Source: Daphnia pulex
Taxonomy: Eukaryota > Arthropoda > Branchiopoda > Diplostraca > Daphniidae
Reading direction: 5' to 3'
DNA length: 64,000 nucleotides
Assembly: GCF_021134715.1 (NCBI RefSeq)
Contig: NC_060019.1
Coordinates: forward strand, 11,174,001 to 11,238,000
This document shows, piece after piece, positions 62,101 through 64,000 of this stretch. Numbering within the stretch: the first letter of the stretch is position 1; every line of letters begins with the position of its first letter. Under the pieces are notes generated by a model. The model was given only the letters and a program-made list of their open reading frames with translations. It searched no databases and had not been told where the DNA came from. The translations under genes were made by a program, and so were the position numbers.

Positions 62101-64000
62101 TGAAAATGTCCGAGCTTGGAGTCAAGGTCAACTTGTTTGGCTGAATTCCCAGCGAAAGCGGATAGACGCGCATAGAGCGTGCTACATAGTACTATATATG
62201 GTATTTGCCAAGTGGCTCAAACCGTGTCTGTTCTTATAAGGTGTGATGGCGCCTCTCCTTTCCTTCGATGTTGCTTGATGCGCGTGCAATATTGGACCAG
62301 CAGAGAGCCTTCTGTTTGCAATTGTTGATTATTGGACGAATGTTTTAGACTTGAGTCTTGATTGCAATTCAATACAGGGTAACATTCAAGGGGATTCGTG
62401 AATCGCCTTAGTTTTCAAAAATATATTGTCCGACAGAAGGTTACAAGGTGAAGCTGGACTAAGCACTACACATCGTTCACCGTGCTGCTTAGAAAACCTG
62501 TTGCTGCATGATTAAATACGTTTTCCTCTTGTAATTTAATTGTTTATGATTGGCGGAATTTTTTGAATGCTTCAACACGACAGAGTATTTAGTAACTAAT
62601 CATATTATTTTTGATCCATGAGACCCCTTTTAATTTGATTGGCCAATACGGTAATGCTGATTCATTTTTACATGCACAAGCCAAAAATAAACGCACTAAA
62701 ATAGGCTCTATAGTATGGGAATTATAAATAGCAAATGAGAATGCATTTTATTGATGCTATTATTTATATCTAAATTATTAGTTCATGTTTGTTCGTTTTT
62801 TTCGGAAATTTTGTTGTTGCAAAATTTGTGAAAATTAACTAGTTTAAAAAATTGGACACACAATTTTCTTTCCCTATCAATTTGTAAATGATAAACTCAT
62901 ATGCCGGGCTGAAATGAATCCAACGAGGATCCATCCAAACGAATCAGCCCGGTCTATTTCGAGGGCGACCTTGAATATAAGACTGTCTAGTCGACTGTTT
63001 AGTATATAGAGAGATGCCCGTTTATCCGGAGGCGAAATACGGAGGTTCAATAAAAACAGCTATTTAATCGATATCAAACTAGACGTAATCTTTATTATTT
63101 TTTACCAAGGATAGGGAAACACGATTCAGGTAAAATTGAATTTCGATATTGTTGGAAATTTTTAAGATAACTAGAATTTGTTTTAGTTGGAATAAAAAAA
63201 TCAAAAAGTATTATGGAAAAGTCCGGGAAAAGTGTACGTGGACAGTTAACAGGGATCCTTGGAAAGGCGTGATCAAGGATCTTGTTATAGGCTTCGTGAC
63301 GTGACTTGTACAACCCGGTACAACAATCTCACGTTGTTCATTCAGGTCAAGATTTATCGTGTTTCGGTCAACTAGTTCAACAAATTAACAATGTGTTACG
63401 AATTAATAAGTACATAAAAATGGGAAATAATGTAAGCCGAAATCATTGTAATTTGTAAGGTAGGAAACGTTGTTTAAAATAAAGAATGTAACTTTCAATA
63501 TTAAAACAAATAAAATAAAAACAAATACGAAAGCGACAGTCATAATGGTTAAACATTGCACATTATTATTTTTGCTTTATATTACAGCCTACACAATCTG
63601 TTTACTGTTTAATTAAGACTAAATATTCTTTTTTGTCAACACTCATATTTGTTGATAGTTTTCGTCATAACTTGGGGAAGCTTAATTAAATTAAGTATTA
63701 TTCAACAGAGTAGCTTTTCCAGCTTCTAGCGCTTATTATTCTTTTTTTATTAGCAAACATGGTATGTGTACAGAAATGAGCAATCGTCATTCTCCGTTTT
63801 CCGTTTGAATTCAACACAAATCGAGAATGATCTCATATTTTTCTTGAAAATGAAATGTCTTTTGGTTTCTCTTGTGAAACTCACGCGGCCGCTCACGGCC
63901 ACTGCCCATTTATATAATTAAGCGCCGAAAATCATTCTATATATATTCAATCAGCACTCAAGTTATATAAGCCCAGTCAACCCAGATGTATACACAATTA

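Larger units (their letters stand above)
58100..64000. other. Long intergenic region
   Basis: 5.9 kb with no gene I can support. An AATAAA near 58424 may serve PPWD1. TATA-like sequences occur at about 59145 and 63963, the latter followed by CCCAGTCAACC, so a plus-strand promoter may lie at the right edge. Elsewhere only short random frames. No tRNA B-box or snRNA signature was found. Confidence 0.5.

Overview
The window reads as nuclear DNA of a compact arthropod genome. Genes are split by short GT-AG introns, mostly 55-100 bases. Intergenic gaps are often only tens to hundreds of bases, and the proteins match conserved animal families. The gene set and structure suggest a crustacean, most likely a cladoceran close to Daphnia; that identification is inference. 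I see no bacterial operon, rRNA, tRNA, CRISPR array or virus. Exon borders were read by eye from splice consensus, reading phase and recalled family similarity; no search was run.

Left part (1-14 kb): a FAM174-type single-pass membrane protein; a 1195-residue secreted low-complexity protein with Gln/Pro, Thr and Glu blocks behind a long 5' intron; and an eight-exon L-lactate dehydrogenase paralogue. That paralogue keeps its catalytic His, Asp and Arg residues but has changed three pocket positions.

Middle-left (14-25.8 kb) is gene-poor. It holds direct-repeat units with a strong RNA hairpin (twice), a MITE-like element with terminal inverted repeats, an apparently intact minus-strand terminal exon of an unrecognised family, and a head-to-tail pair of decayed relatives of that exon.

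Middle (26-44.4 kb): NUDT2 (Ap4A hydrolase), two REEP5-type ER-shaping genes on the minus strand, a long non-coding stretch, a disordered Ser-rich minus-strand gene of unknown function, an alpha-galactosidase/alpha-N-acetylgalactosaminidase (GH27), a Bet1-like Golgi SNARE divergent from it, and NAXE (NAD(P)HX epimerase).

Right part (45-58.1 kb): the full 21-exon Rictor gene (TORC2 subunit). Its last intron contains, on the opposite strand, a small secreted WSC-like gene with its own TATA box. Next come an HMGA-like protein with three AT-hooks, and SNRNP25 (U11/U12 minor spliceosome) head-to-head with PPWD1 (spliceosomal cyclophilin), their start codons only 50 bases apart. The last 5.9 kb holds no gene I can support beyond a possible first exon near 59.1 kb.

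The genes do not form one pathway. Two small functional neighbourhoods stand out: the SNRNP25/PPWD1 splicing pair and the REEP tandem pair. The observations most worth following are the LDH paralogue, the nested WSC gene and the repeated hairpin units.
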